From assembly GCA_039029935.1 (NCBI GenBank), contig JBCCFC010000800.1:1-6486 (forward strand): a stretch of 6,486 bases of DNA, read 5' to 3'. Numbering within the stretch: the first letter of the stretch is position 1; each line of letters starts with the position of its first letter. This stretch comes from G039029935 sp039029935. Its GTDB lineage: Bacteria > Chloroflexota > Anaerolineae > Caldilineales > Caldilineaceae. A program made the translations under genes and the position numbers. Positions 6,385 to 6,486 of this stretch are shown piece by piece. The notes below the pieces were generated by a model. That model was not told the origin of the DNA, did not search any database, and saw only the letters and a list, made by a program, of their open reading frames with translations.

Positions 6385-6486
6385 CGAAAAAAAATGAAAA
6401 GTCATAAAAAACCGACAAGACACAAAATAACTTCCATAGAAAATAATACAATCCTATAAAAGAAAGGCATATAAACCCTGATAAAA
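6385..6486. other. AT-rich non-coding tail
   Basis: No credible gene is seen on either strand up to the window end. The sequence is strongly AT-rich with several A-runs. The string atataaaccctg at 6469-6480 nearly repeats atataaccctg at 6373-6383, the right arm of the adjacent palindrome. No RNA gene is recognisable. Confidence 0.4.

Noticed and set aside
6174..6407. 77-residue + strand frame overlapping the nuclease 3' end
   Set aside because: Most of it is an alternative frame of the nuclease gene and the rest translates the palindrome.

Overview
The window reads as a bacterial chromosome segment using the standard bacterial code, with every supported gene on the + strand. The lineage cannot be fixed from sequence alone. 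A TatA/B-like gene followed by tatC, a Uup-like ABC-F protein and a short-chain dehydrogenase would fit an environmental bacterium such as a Chloroflexota member, but that is a weak inference. Two compositional zones are visible: about 1-4685 has balanced base composition, and about 4690-6486 is clearly AT-rich.

The left part (1-1335) holds the hydrophilic C-terminal tail of a probable TatA/TatB-type protein, cut by the window edge, followed 35 bases later by a complete tatC. Together they would supply twin-arginine protein export. A 113-base imperfect palindrome (1345-1457) built from GTAGGTCGGT-type repeats fills the gap to the next gene.

The middle part (1477-4337) encodes an ABC-F ATPase interrupted by one in-frame TAA (2260-2262) exactly in the linker between its two ATPase domains; the reading frame continues unchanged on both sides. 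A complete short-chain dehydrogenase/reductase follows 14 bases after the ABC-F stop, with its own ribosome binding site.

The stretch 4338-4771 holds no intact gene. It carries a 5'-truncated, frame-shifted coding remnant (about 4334-4685), followed by a transition into AT-rich DNA.

The right part holds one 514-residue gene (4772-6316) with an intact GIY-YIG nuclease domain of the T5orf172/MUG113 type. Its N-terminal two thirds look, by my reading, like a RecA/DnaB-type ATPase core in which the Walker A loop has been replaced, and its C-terminus looks like a winged helix. A 23-bp-stem palindrome lies just behind it. This AT-rich segment looks horizontally acquired and is the most likely place for an undescribed system, although no partner gene is visible before the window ends.
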